A stretch of 64,000 bases of DNA from Posidonia oceanica (Eukaryota > Streptophyta > Magnoliopsida > Alismatales > Posidoniaceae), in NCBI GenBank assembly GCA_037176725.1, contig JAZBRS010000035.1:49858001-49922000 (forward strand), given 5' to 3'. The notes under the pieces were generated by a model, which was not told the DNA's origin, searched no databases, and saw only the letters and a list, made by a program, of their open reading frames with translations. Positions 1 through 9,232 of the stretch are shown piece after piece (within the stretch, counting starts at the first letter, position 1; the number at the start of each line of letters is the position of its first letter). The position numbers and the translations under genes were made by a program.

Positions 1-19
1 AAGAGACCTGAAAGAGGTC

Positions 20-860
20 AGGAATGATAAGTGCAAGCCTTATCAAGATCGGACCGACAGGAATGATAGGTGCAAGCCCTATCAAGACCAGGAAGAGGTC
101 AGAAATGATAAGTGCAAGCCTTATCAAGACCGGACTACCAGGAATGATAGGTGCAAGCCCTATCAAGACCAGGAAGAGGTCAGGAATGATAAGTGCAAGC
201 CTTATCAAGACCGGACTGCTAGGAACGATAGGTGCAAGCCCTATCAAGACCTAGAAGAGGTCAGGAATGATAAGTGCAAGCCTTATCAAGATCGGACCGC
301 CAAGAATGATAGGAGCAAGTCCTATCAAGACCAGAAGAAGCCAGAAAGAGGTCAGGAATGATAAGTGCAAGCCTTATCAAGACCAGACCAACAGGAATGA
401 TAGGTGCAAGCCCTATTATGATCAGAAGAGGCCTGAAAGAGGTTAGGAATGATAAGTGCAAGCCTTATCAAGATCGGACCGATAGGAATGATTAGTGCAA
501 GCCCTATCAAGACCAGAAGAAGCCAGAAAGAGGTCCGAAATGATAAGTGCAAGCCTTATCAAGACCGGATCGGTAGGAATGATAGATGCAAGCCCTATCA
601 AGACCGGAAGAAGCCAGAAAGAGGTCAAGAATGGTAAGTGCAAGCCTTATCAAGACCAGACAGACAGGAATGATAGGTGCAAGCCCTATCAAGACCAAAA
701 GAAGCCAGAAAGTGGTCCAGAATGATAAGTGCAAACCTTATCAAGGCTGGACTGACAGCAATGATAGGTGCAAGCCCTATCAAGACTGGAAAAAGCCAGA
801 AAGAGGTCAGGAATGATAAGTGCAAGCCTTATCAAGACCGGACCGAAAGGCTGACAGATG
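20..860. repeat. Hairpin tandem array, 80-91 bp dimer unit, about 10 copies
   Basis: Ten units start near 26, 106, 188, 269, 360, 451, 542, 633, 724 and 815; the last six spacings are exactly 91 bp. Each unit holds two related stem-loops: GATAAG-tgcaagc-CTTATC and GATAGG-tgcaagc-CCTATC, both with a 7-nt loop of the same sequence. The two sub-repeats differ at both arm positions in a pairing-preserving way. Short open frames across the array in several phases are a by-product of the period and are not genes. It sits in the 3' tail of element A. Confidence 0.93.
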
Positions 861-894
861 ATAGTTTTCGAACCCACCGACCACGAGAGAATAA

Positions 895-1075
895 CTTATA
901 AGATTTGGACTTATCGGCCGCAAGAGATTGGAATGTGATAAGTTTCGGACCTATCGACTACAGAGGAAAGGTGATAAGTTTCGGACTTATCGACCACAAG
1001 AGTTGGAAAGTGATAGGTTTCGAACCTATCGACCGCAATGGATCGGAATGTGATAAGTTTCGGACTTATCAGCCG
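895..1075. repeat. Short GATAAGT hairpin array, about 39-bp period
   Basis: Stem-loops start near 937, 973, 1012 and 1052, with a degenerate one near 897. The consensus is GATAAGT-ttcgg-ACTTATC. The copy at 1012 has GATAGGT with ACCTATC, changed on both arms. The copy at 937 has GATAAGT with ACCTATC, changed on one arm only. It is the same family as the 17-copy array in element B (25668-26330), so the array was present in the common ancestor of A and B. Confidence 0.9.
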
Positions 1076-1167
1076 CAATGGGTACAAGGGCACCAATATC
1101 CGAAAGCGGAGCAAAGAAATGGATGGCCCGCGACAGTTAGGCACGCTAGCCTAGATGCGGCTGGAGA

Positions 1168-1375
1168 TGTGATACCATGGGGCAGCGAAAAAAGATGCCC
1201 CTGGTATCAGGGAGGATACCATGGGACAGTCGAAGCGCCCGTGGCATCAAAAAAGCGATAGACTAAGCTGACGTGCTTGTCAAACGAGTAGTTAGGGCTA
1301 CCAGCCTGGTGATGAGTTGACAGACTCATCGCCGAATAGCTAGGGGTATCAGCCCGGTGGATACCTAGTCGGGAG
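1168..1375. repeat. Cluster of distinct single hairpins in element A tail
   Basis: Several unrelated palindromes lie side by side. GATACCA-t-GGGGCA pairs with TGCCCC-TGGTATC around 1171-1219, with one bulged base. GATGAGT-tgacag-ACTCATC is near 1311-1330. GGTATC-agcccggtg-GATACC is near 1347-1367. Element B has counterparts at 26400-26845 with partly different arms, so the hairpin plan is shared while arm sequence drifts. Confidence 0.8.
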
Positions 1376-1804
1376 CGCTTGGCGGTTTTTGCCCATGTTG
1401 ACGGTGTTGGTCTGCAGAGATTCTAGCATCCAAGTGGAACGCAGGGTCTTCTTGTAGCTTCCCTTGGTGCTGAGAGTGTTGATAGTTGCTTCTAAGCTGT
1501 CAGGTTCTGATAGTGCCCTTTTCATGACACAGAGGGGCTGATGAAATATGCTGGAGATATGATTGTAAGACCATGTATGCACTATGTTATGGAAGCCAAA
1601 CCAAACACACAAGCACATGGTACAAAACACTCTTGCATTAACAAAGTCTTGATTACACGCCCATAACAGGCAGAATAGAGTACAGCAAGACTCAAAAAGG
1701 GATATGCATATGTGGACGCCCTAGTCAGTACGGGCCTTCTTCGACTTCCTAGTGTCAGGAAAGAGAGGTGTGCCAGGTGGGATCTCATTAATGGGCCAGA
1801 GCCC
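1376..1804 (-). other. Non-coding tail of element A
   Basis: No convincing coding sequence. The stretch follows the stop of the PMD pseudogene on the minus strand and has no clear counterpart in element B. It is probably the 3' flank that came with the PMD segment. Confidence 0.5.
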
Positions 1805-2923
1805 CTACACTTCAGTCAGATACTCAGGAGTACATCCTGAGCCCCTTGTTGCTGCAATGTCAGTGGACTTTACGCCATGGCGCAAGAGGTCTGCTAACTC
1901 CGTTGTGGGTGCAACCGTGCTGAAAGGATAGGACTGGACTAGTTTTGGCGCAGTGCTGTCAACAAATGCCCCTTGGCGGAGACCAAATTGCTGCATAACC
2001 CAGATGGGGTGGTATTCCACGCCTTCAGTGAACCCCGGCAGGACGACTAGGTGCATGTCGCAGGTGCCGAAGAAGACAGTGAACGGCTCTGCTGCAGATG
2101 GAATGATACGCCAAGTTACTGTATCATTAGTCAGCTGTTCCAGCCTTTCGTACTCCTCATGGACAGTTTTGACAGTCTTGGCGTGGCCGCTGCTGCAGTA
2201 CGTCTCGAATGCATGCTTCTGGGGACGCAGGATGTCTACCTCCAAGTGTCCAGCTAACCATACTTGTACCAGAGCCCCGCAGCCATGAAAGTGGCGGCAG
2301 TGATGTGAGATGCGGTCCAGTCCGCGGTACGTCTCAGCCAAGACGACGGGTGCCAGGTCGATTTGGCGGGTCACCACAGCAAGGGTGATCTCCGCAATCT
2401 CAATAGCTACAGTCATCCGGCCATGATTGAAAATCAGCTCGCCCAAGAAGCAGGTGACAAAGCCGCGAAGCCACAGTTCATCTCCTAGTTCAGTGCACTT
2501 TTTGGAGACTTCTTCAAAATAGTTCAGGCAGAGCGCAGGTACAAGTCCGTCGACGCAGACCAATCTCTTCTTGCAGATTTGTGCAGAGAGTCCTGTAAGT
2601 TGCCTCAGGATGGTAACATAGCCAGAACGCCTCATGAACACAGCAGGTCCCATGAGCACGGAGAAGCCGCAGATTCAGCGCACTTCCTCTAGTGTAAGTG
2701 TTAGCTCCGTCCTGCCAAAACAGAAGACATGGTGTGCTAGTTTCTAGAACCTTGTAGCAGCACACAAGAGATGTCGGCTGACCTCCACATCAGCAGCCTT
2801 CAGAAGTTAGGGTGGGATGCCCCACAGGCTCAGCTTTTCACGGTCAGCTTCGGTGAGCATGGCGATCCATCCTCGGAGAGTCTCAGAGCAGTGTGCTGGG
2901 GTCACCAAGGTGGGGAAACCCAT
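1805..2923 (-). pseudogene. Plant mobile domain (PMD, aminotransferase-like) passenger gene in element A
   Basis: Read from the ATG at 2923 to the stop at 1805, one frame of 373 codons holds a PMD-type protein with three in-frame stops. PMD signatures are visible in order: a helix ending in an aromatic pair where TGG has become TAG, then the T-L-E-E-V strand motif near 2690, then L-A-P-V-V-L-A near 2370, a G-A-L-V-Q-V-W-L motif near 2270, and an M-Q-Q-F-G-L-R-Q motif near 1985. PMD proteins (MAIN/MAIL family and many transposon-borne copies) are nuclear proteins; the transposon copies have no settled biochemical role. It lies between pol and the missing 3' LTR, in the same direction as pol, and is absent from B. 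The A copy shares the L-A-P-V-V-L-A block with the first PMD gene of element E, so the two are related. Confidence 0.78.
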
Positions 2924-3116
2924 TACAGGCGAAATTGTAGGCAGATGGTGCGAAATCTTCAGGTATCTATAGCCAAAGCTGTTTCATCAATCTGGAACAT
3001 GTACAGGCTCATAACAATGGCAGACAGAGAAGTAGATGTGCATATAAAGCTGATAAAGCAGTTCAAACGCTACAGCTAGCAATCAGACCACAGAATTCAA
3101 GCACATTCAGCTAAGC

Positions 3117-3340
3117 AAAAAGGGGGGGCTTCGCCTGTATAGGGCGGAGCCGCACAAAAGGCACTCTTGTCCTCGTTCGTGCGGAGCGAGGAGACAAGGG
3201 ATGGGGGCTTCGTTCGCCTGGAACGAAGTCACAAAGGAGGCACGCTTGTCCTTGTCCTGTACGGAGCAAGGGGGCAGGCGGAAAAGAGACTTCGTCCGTC
3301 CGGAGCGAAATCACACAAGGATTAGGGGTAGCGCCTGATT
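3117..3340. repeat. GC-rich hairpin cluster in element A tail
   Basis: Successive stem-loops: GGCTTCGCC-tgtatag-GGCGGAGCC (3127-3151, 7-nt loop, one G-T pair); a long imperfect stem CTTGTCCTCGTTC with GAGCGAGGAGACAAG (about 3167-3198); the perfect CTTCGTTC-gcctg-GAACGAAG (3208-3228); and two more degraded ones to 3340. The GGAGCGA / TCGTTC vocabulary recurs, so this is another tandem hairpin family. It sits just upstream (minus strand) of the PMD gene. Confidence 0.85.
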
Positions 3341-4637
3341 GCGTAGCCCCGACGGCCCAAATGGGGGCCCAGGGGGTGCCAAGGTTGTCCTGCTGCCTCT
3401 GGAGTGATCGCCCTGTCCTTGGCTACTGATGCTTTCCCTGAGCTACTAGACTGGCAGTGATTAGCTAATCTGAAGCTTGGAGGCGGTCAACCTGCCTTGG
3501 CAGAAGTAATGTCCCAGCGCTGAGCCGAGCCTTGCAGAGTGGGAGGAAAGGGGGTGGGGATGATTTGATAGCGGATAGATGCATGCATGCTCTATACTAA
3601 ATCTATCGCCCTCAGCATATGGAGTGCTCAATGCCTGCTGCAAAGGAAGGAGCGGTCTCTGACTCACCAGACTCTACTTGGATTCCTAACTGTTGGTGGC
3701 GCTCCGGAAAGGGTATTATGGGCGCTCGGATGGTGGTGTAGTGAGGACGGGCTCCATGCCAAACTCTCAAGGAGCTACACCTACTCTTTCCATTTTTTCT
3801 CGTCTCTTTTTTTTTCACATAGGTGGCGGTATTTTCCCTATCCCTATCTTAGGGGGATGATGGGTGTCTGGTAATGGCTGAGATGAGTGGTTAGGCCCCA
3901 TAGGATCTGTGTATTTCCCACGCACAAATCTGGTTCCTCTCTAAGACAGGAAAAGGGGGCGGAATCATGCTGCTTGCCTTTGTTTCTGGGGCTGACTTTT
4001 GTTTTTGCCCCTCTTTTTGTTTTGCTTATTGTTGCATTTTTTTGTTTTTTCTTTCTTGTTCTCTTTCTCTTTTTTCTCTTTTCTTCTTTTTTTTTTTCTC
4101 GCAGGCTTCCGCTGTCCCTAACTTAGAGGTAATGGGCGCCTGATTTTGAGACAAAAGGGGCTAGGCTTTGTATGACCTGTGGATTTGCAGGCGTGGATGT
4201 GGATCCTCCCCAAGGCAAATTGGAGGGATGAGGTCGTACTACACACCTCTATCTCCAGGGTTAAATCCTGTCTTCGCCTTCTAGTTTTCAGTGGGGGCTA
4301 GGCTAAGGCATGTAGGTCTTGCTTACACTCTAGGATGTTTTTTCTCCCTCTTGAGGTGTAGGTCTTGAAGGGGTTTAGACATTTCATCTGTCCTCATTGG
4401 ATGGGGGCTCCCTCACTGGTTAAGACATCCAAGTAGTGTCAGGTGAGGTAGAGGGTACTCCTTCTAGAGCAGGCAAGCATCTCCGATTTTCATCATCAGG
4501 CCTATGATAGTGATGCACACAATATACTTACAACTTTCTTTGCTGAAAAATAAGCAAGCCTAAAATGCATGGGAAAGAAGGAATGCAAGAAGTAAGAAGG
4601 AAAGGGCGTGCAAGGTGGCGGCGGGCTACTAGTAGTA
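3341..4637 (-). other. 3' non-coding region of element A downstream of integrase
   Basis: No coding sequence. Segments near 3460-3520, 3600-3880 and 4250-4500 resemble element B between about 26.8 and 27.9 kb, including a shared block ending in AGTAATGTCCCA. A pyrimidine tract at 4010-4105 reads as purine-rich on the element's sense strand. The translations in this stretch are low-complexity and unconserved. Confidence 0.6.
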
Positions 4638-5850
4638 CTACTTGAGGTAGCATGAGTTGACCGGCTCAGACTGCTCAACCTGATCCATGTCCTCAAGGAC
4701 TGCTACGCCGCCGGAGAAGATCCGCTTGATTAAGAAGGGGCCACGCCAGTTGGGCCGGAATTTCCCTCGACTGTTAGGGAGATGGTTGGCTCGGAGGACC
4801 ATATCCCCTGGATTGAAGGTTCTGGGCCTAACCTTCTTCAGGTATGCTCTGGCCGAGCACTTCTGGTAGCACTGAGCATGATGTATGGCTTGCAACCTAT
4901 GCTCATCAATTAGGTTTAGCTGGATATGACGGTCTTCGACCCATTCTGCTTCTTCCAACTCAGCTTCTCGTAGGATCCATAGTGAGGGGATCTCTACTTC
5001 AACAGGCAGCACTGCCTCCATGCCATACACCAGAGAATATGGGGTGGCTCCTGTTGAGGTCCGGACTGATGTCCTGTATGCCCAGAGCACGTACGGAAGC
5101 TTATCATGCCAATCCTTGTGGGTCTCTGCCATCTTTTTCAAGATTTTGACAAGATTCTTGTTGGCAGACTCTACCATGCCATTCATCTAAGGCCGATAAG
5201 GTGAGGATCGATGATGCTTGATGTGGAAGCCTTGCAGGTAGTCTTCGATCCTCTTGGCAATGAAGTTTGTGCCGTTATCAGAGATAAGCACGTGCGGGAC
5301 CCCATACCGGGCTATGATATTGTTTCTAATAAACTTTTCGGTAGCCACGGCAGTAACTGTCTTGTAGGAGGCCACTTCCACCCACTTGGTAAAGTAGTTG
5401 ATCGCCATGAGGATGTAGTGATGACCGTTGGAAGCTGGTGGGTGTATGGCGCCAATGACATCGATCCCCCAGGTGGAGAAAGGCCAAGGCGAAGACATGC
5501 TGTGCAATTCTTGTGGGGGCGCATGTATGAAGTTCCCATGGATCTGGCAGCTATGGCACTTGCACACAAATTGGCAGCAGTCAGCCTCCATGGTTGACCA
5601 GAAGTAGCCTTGGAGCATGATCTTCTTCGTCAGCAACATACCATTCATGTGAGGGCCGCAGGTCCCTGCATGGACTTGGAGCATCAGTGTGTCGGCCTCC
5701 TTCTTGTCTACGCAACGTAGGAGCATCTGGTTGTAGGATCTTTGGTACAGATGTCCCGCCCCTATCACATACTTTGACGCCAGATGCGCCAGAGTCTTTC
5801 TGTCTATCACTGAGGCGCCAAGTGGGGGGCTGCCAGATTCCAGGAAGACT
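4638..5850 (-). pseudogene. Integrase of element A (one nonsense break)
   Basis: Integrase inserts element cDNA into chromosomal DNA. Reading the minus strand, the zinc-binding HH half is near 5690-5650, with the CC pair in a V-C-K-C-H-S-C-Q stretch near 5565. The catalytic triad follows: D in W-G-I-D-V near 5460, D in S-D-N-G near 5278 and E in M-V-E-S-A-N-K near 5170, with the last two about 35 residues apart as in DD35E enzymes. The C-terminal region ends at 4638 after a conserved G-K-F-R-P-N-W-R-G-P-F motif of the Ty3/gypsy type. A TAG at 5187-5189 interrupts the protein just before the catalytic E; B has CAG there. No chromodomain is seen, as expected for Tat. Confidence 0.9.
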
Positions 5851-6434
5851 TTAATGTCGTGGTACCATGGGAGTTCCTCTGCTGGATCTGCTTCCTCCAT
5901 AGTCATGCAGTGTGCGGGCTGTTCCACACGAGAGACTGATACGTCCACTGCACGGCCTTCGGGTATAGAGAGCCAAGATGCAAGGGTTGCCAGAGCAACT
6001 ACATAGGCGTTCTTGGCCCTATTCATGTAAGTGAAGCGGATGTTTTCAAATTCTCCTTTCAGCTTCAGCAGGCATTCATGATATGGTACCAACTTAGGGT
6101 CCTTGGTCTTCCAGTCGCCGTTAACTTGGGAGATGACCAGCATCGCATCTTTGTGCACATGCAGCTTGCACACGTCATGCTCGAGGGCGACTTGCAGTCC
6201 CAAGAGGCAGGCTTCCTACTCTGCTTCATTGTTGGTGCAAGGGAATATCATCTTCCTTGCAAAGGGGATTAGAACTCCCTGCGGCATTGATAGGACATTA
6301 CCGATGCCTTTGCCCCTTCTATTAACTGCGCCATCGAAGTACAGATGCCACTGTAATTCGTCTTCAGGATCTTTCCGCTCTAAATCCTCCATGGCGAATA
6401 GGATCTCTTCATCAGGGAACTGTGTCTGCAGAGG
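5851..6434 (-). pseudogene. Second (additional) RNase H of element A
   Basis: Tat elements carry a second RNase H between the normal RNase H and integrase. Here the minus strand shows H-L-Y-F-D-G (first Asp, near 6334), N-N-E-A-E (Glu, near 6225) and K-D-A-M-L (Asp, near 6150). A TAG at 6216-6218 replaces the Tyr codon of the N-E-A-E-Y motif. The final catalytic Asp, seen in B as N-A-Y-A-D, is lost: A reads N-A-Y-V-V. The domain would therefore be inactive even without the stop. It runs on in frame into integrase. The upstream boundary is the TAG at 6435 that ends the first RNase H frame. Confidence 0.85.
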
Positions 6435-6992
6435 CTAGTACTCAAGTAAGGGGAAGTCGGCCAGATGATCCGCCATTGCCTGACCCTTCATTGATTTCTG
6501 CGTGACGAAAGTAATGTCATATTGAGACAATAACACCTGCCACTTAACACATCTGCCCACCATAGCTGACTTCTGAAAAAGGTACTTGATTGGGTCATGT
6601 CGGCATAAGAGCTGAACTGGGTGTGTCATCATGTAATGCCTTAGCTTCTGTGCGGCCCAGACTAGAGATAGGCAGGTCTTCTCTATGGTGATATACTTAC
6701 CATCGCAATTAGTAAACTTCTTGCTCAGGTAGTAGATGGCATGCTCCTTTCTACCGGTTTCATCATGTTGGCCCAAGACGGTGCCCATGGAATGCAGCGT
6801 GGTAGAAAGATAGAGAATCAGGGGTCTCCCTGGCACAGGAGAGACCAGGACAGGAGGCTTGATCAAGAGTTGCTTGATCTTGTCAAATGCAACTTGGCAC
6901 TCCCTGCTCCAGTTGATCCGTGCATTCTTCTTCAGGAGCTTAAAGATCGGTTCGTAGATAGGAGTAAGTTGCACAATGAACCAGCTGATAAA
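6435..6992 (-). pseudogene. RNase H (first) and connection of element A pol
   Basis: RNase H degrades the RNA strand of the RNA-DNA hybrid during reverse transcription. The minus-strand frame starts in the connection region, with the block around L-L-K-K-N-A-R-I-N-W. It includes L-Y-L-S-T-T, the A-I-Y-Y-L-S-K-K-F motif typical of Ty3/gypsy RNase H, E-K-T-C-L-S-L-V-W-A and the M-A-D-H-L-A-D segment near its end. The usual first Asp of this domain (L-Y-x-D) is replaced by Ser in both A and B, as I recall for Tat elements whose first RNase H is degenerate. It is separated from the RT frame by one TAG at 6993-6995 where B has CAG, and remains in the same phase. Confidence 0.85.
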
Positions 6993-8236
6993 CTATAGGT
7001 GCCCCAACAGGCCTCTGACTTCTTTCTCAGTCTTTGGGGGTGGCATGTCTATGATGGCTTTAGCCTTACTTGGGTCTACTTCAATCCCCCTCTGGCTGAC
7101 GATATAGCCCAATAGCCTGCCGGATGATACCCTGAACACGCATTTACCGGAGTTAAGGCGAAGCTTATACTTCCTCAGGCGATCAAAGAGCTTCTTGAGG
7201 CAGATAAGATGATCCTCAGGCTCCCTAGACTTAGCAATGATGTCATCCACGTAGACCTCGACTTCTTGGTGCATGAGGTCATGGAACAATGCTGTCATCA
7301 CCCTCTGGTATGTTGCTCCGGCATTCTTGAGCCCAAATGGCATGACCTGATAGCAGAAGACTCCCCAGGGGTGATAAATGAGGTCTTCTCCATGTCTGCT
7401 TCCGCCATTCTGATCTGATTGTAGCTGGAGAAGCCATCCATGAAAGATAGCGTCTTGTGGCCTACAGTGTTGTCGATTAGAACATCGATATGAGGCAATG
7501 GGAAATCATCCTTGGGACTTGCCTTGTTCAAGTCCCTGTAGTCGATACATATCCGGACTCGACCATCCTTCTTGGGCACTGGCACAATATTTGCAAGCCA
7601 CTCTAGATAGAGGACGACCTTGAGAAAACCAACGCTGTGCTGCTTCATGATTTCCTCTTTGATTTTGAGCAGCCATTGTGGTCGCCACTATTGGGGCTTC
7701 TGCTTTACTGGCTTCGCGTCGGGATCTAAAGGCAAGTTGTGCACCACGATCTCGACATCAAGGCCGACCATGTCTTCGTAGCTCCAAGCGAAGATGTCTG
7801 CATATTCCATAAGGAATGCAATAAACTCTGCTCTAGCTTGGGGCGGTAGTAGGGCGCTGATGCAAACCTCTCTGATATCTTCAGCTGTGCCAACATTGAT
7901 AACCTCCATCTCCTCCTCGACATGGTGGTTGGGCCCTTCCGGGTCGTCATCATAAGGCTGGAACTCAGGCGATGATTCATTGTTCTCATCTACGCCTAAA
8001 TCCCCCTCCTCCTCACATGCAATGAGTTCTGAGAGGATCTCCTTCTCAAATGTAGGATCTGTAATGTCGAAGGAGTGAACAGGTTCCGCCTCTTGATCCG
8101 GATGACGCCTCAGGATGATCACAATCACCCGAGTATTTTTGTGGGCTCGGTGGGTGACGCCTGCTTCAGTGGCCCCTGGTCCCGCTGACTGATCTGGCTG
8201 CTCTGTCTGTCTTGACTGCTCTGGCGCCACTGTCAC
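6993..8236 (-). pseudogene. Reverse transcriptase of element A
   Basis: This domain copies element RNA into DNA. From 8236 the minus strand gives an acidic linker, the Tat pre-RT motif F-A-W-S-Y-E-D-M near 7770 and V-K-Q-K near 7700, then a TAG at 7688-7690. The fingers and palm follow: C-I-D-Y-R-D-L-N-K-A near 7530, F-M-D-G-F-S-S-Y-N-Q near 7430, M-P-F-G-L-K-N-A near 7340 and the catalytic Y-V-D-D-I near 7240-7253. Near 7366 one base is missing relative to B (a C4-A-G4 run against C4-A2-G4), shifting the frame in front of the M-P-F-G-L motif. The stop and the frameshift inactivate the gene although the catalytic residues are intact. Confidence 0.92.
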
Positions 8237-9232
8237 TACTGGGACTGTCTAGAATACTGGAACTACACGGTCTGCTACTGCTGCTGCCTGTACTGTCTCA
8301 TGCTCCGCGTTTTTAGGTGTGCTTGCGGGGAGTGTCGGAGATGGACAACTATTTTCTAGGTGACGAATCTGTGTACTGTCGCCAGATGTGCTGCTTGTGC
8401 GGGGCATGCGCTGCACGAACCACCTAGACCCATCTTCAGGCTGCGATGTGATCAACTCGTCTGGTCTAATGGATGCTGCCTCCAGTTCTTCTTCCAAGAC
8501 CATGACCATGATTGAGGAATGGTCTTGCGGTAGGGAGGGATCCGTGGCCACGGCTTTCCCTTTCTTCGGCGTGTGTTGCTCGGCAGCGTCTTCAGCGAAC
8601 GCCGCGAGTTGCTCCTAGAAGAGCAATTCCAAGTCTTCAAGCTTGTTAGCCACCTGGGCTTCTGCAGTCGCACCTTCCTCGTCTTCAGAGGGCGTGTCGA
8701 CGTAATAGGCACAAGCGACCTCTTTAGAGTCCTGCCCGGCGATTCCTGTGCCTACGGGACCTACTCTGGCTTCCAGACATATCACCGGCCTGGGTACCTG
8801 TTCTGTTACTAGCTGGTTGGCTGGCTAACCTCCTAGTGCGACCGATTGCGGCACTGGAGGGATCAAAGATGCGGACAAGCTGGTCAGGGATGTCAGTGAC
8901 AGGGGCGCTGACAAGGACAGTGCTGTGGCTGGAGGGAAGGCAAAGGCACTCTTCTGATGGTCCAACAGCTGGACGGTTGCTCTGAGGGATGAAGCACCGG
9001 CAACCATGTGTGATGGTGGTTGTTTCTTTGTAGTAGCGGCGGGGGTCTTCCACAACATTAGATCTGCTGAAGCTGACAGCGATATGGCTGATGTTACCAC
9101 CTACTTTGCTTGTGGAGCTACTAAGGAGGCGGGCTGAGTCACGCTGTCGCCTGAATTGACTGATTGCACCCCCGGAAGAGGTAACCTCAGTACTGGTGCG
9201 GCTGCGGCCGCGAGTGGACAAGTGACTGGTGC
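8237..9232 (-). other. Protease-RT linker of element A, decayed
   Basis: This continues the polyprotein between protease and RT. Open frames of 80-165 codons exist, but phases change and none has a recognisable domain. The composition is Ser/Thr/Pro-rich with acidic patches. B has a shorter counterpart (31952-32577) sharing an L-E-L-L-F-Q-E-Q-L-like helix in B and its equivalent in A near 8620. Confidence 0.55.

Noticed and set aside
24..901. Ladder of 60-76 codon frames on both strands
   Set aside because: By-products of the tandem hairpin array; they repeat every unit and carry no domain.
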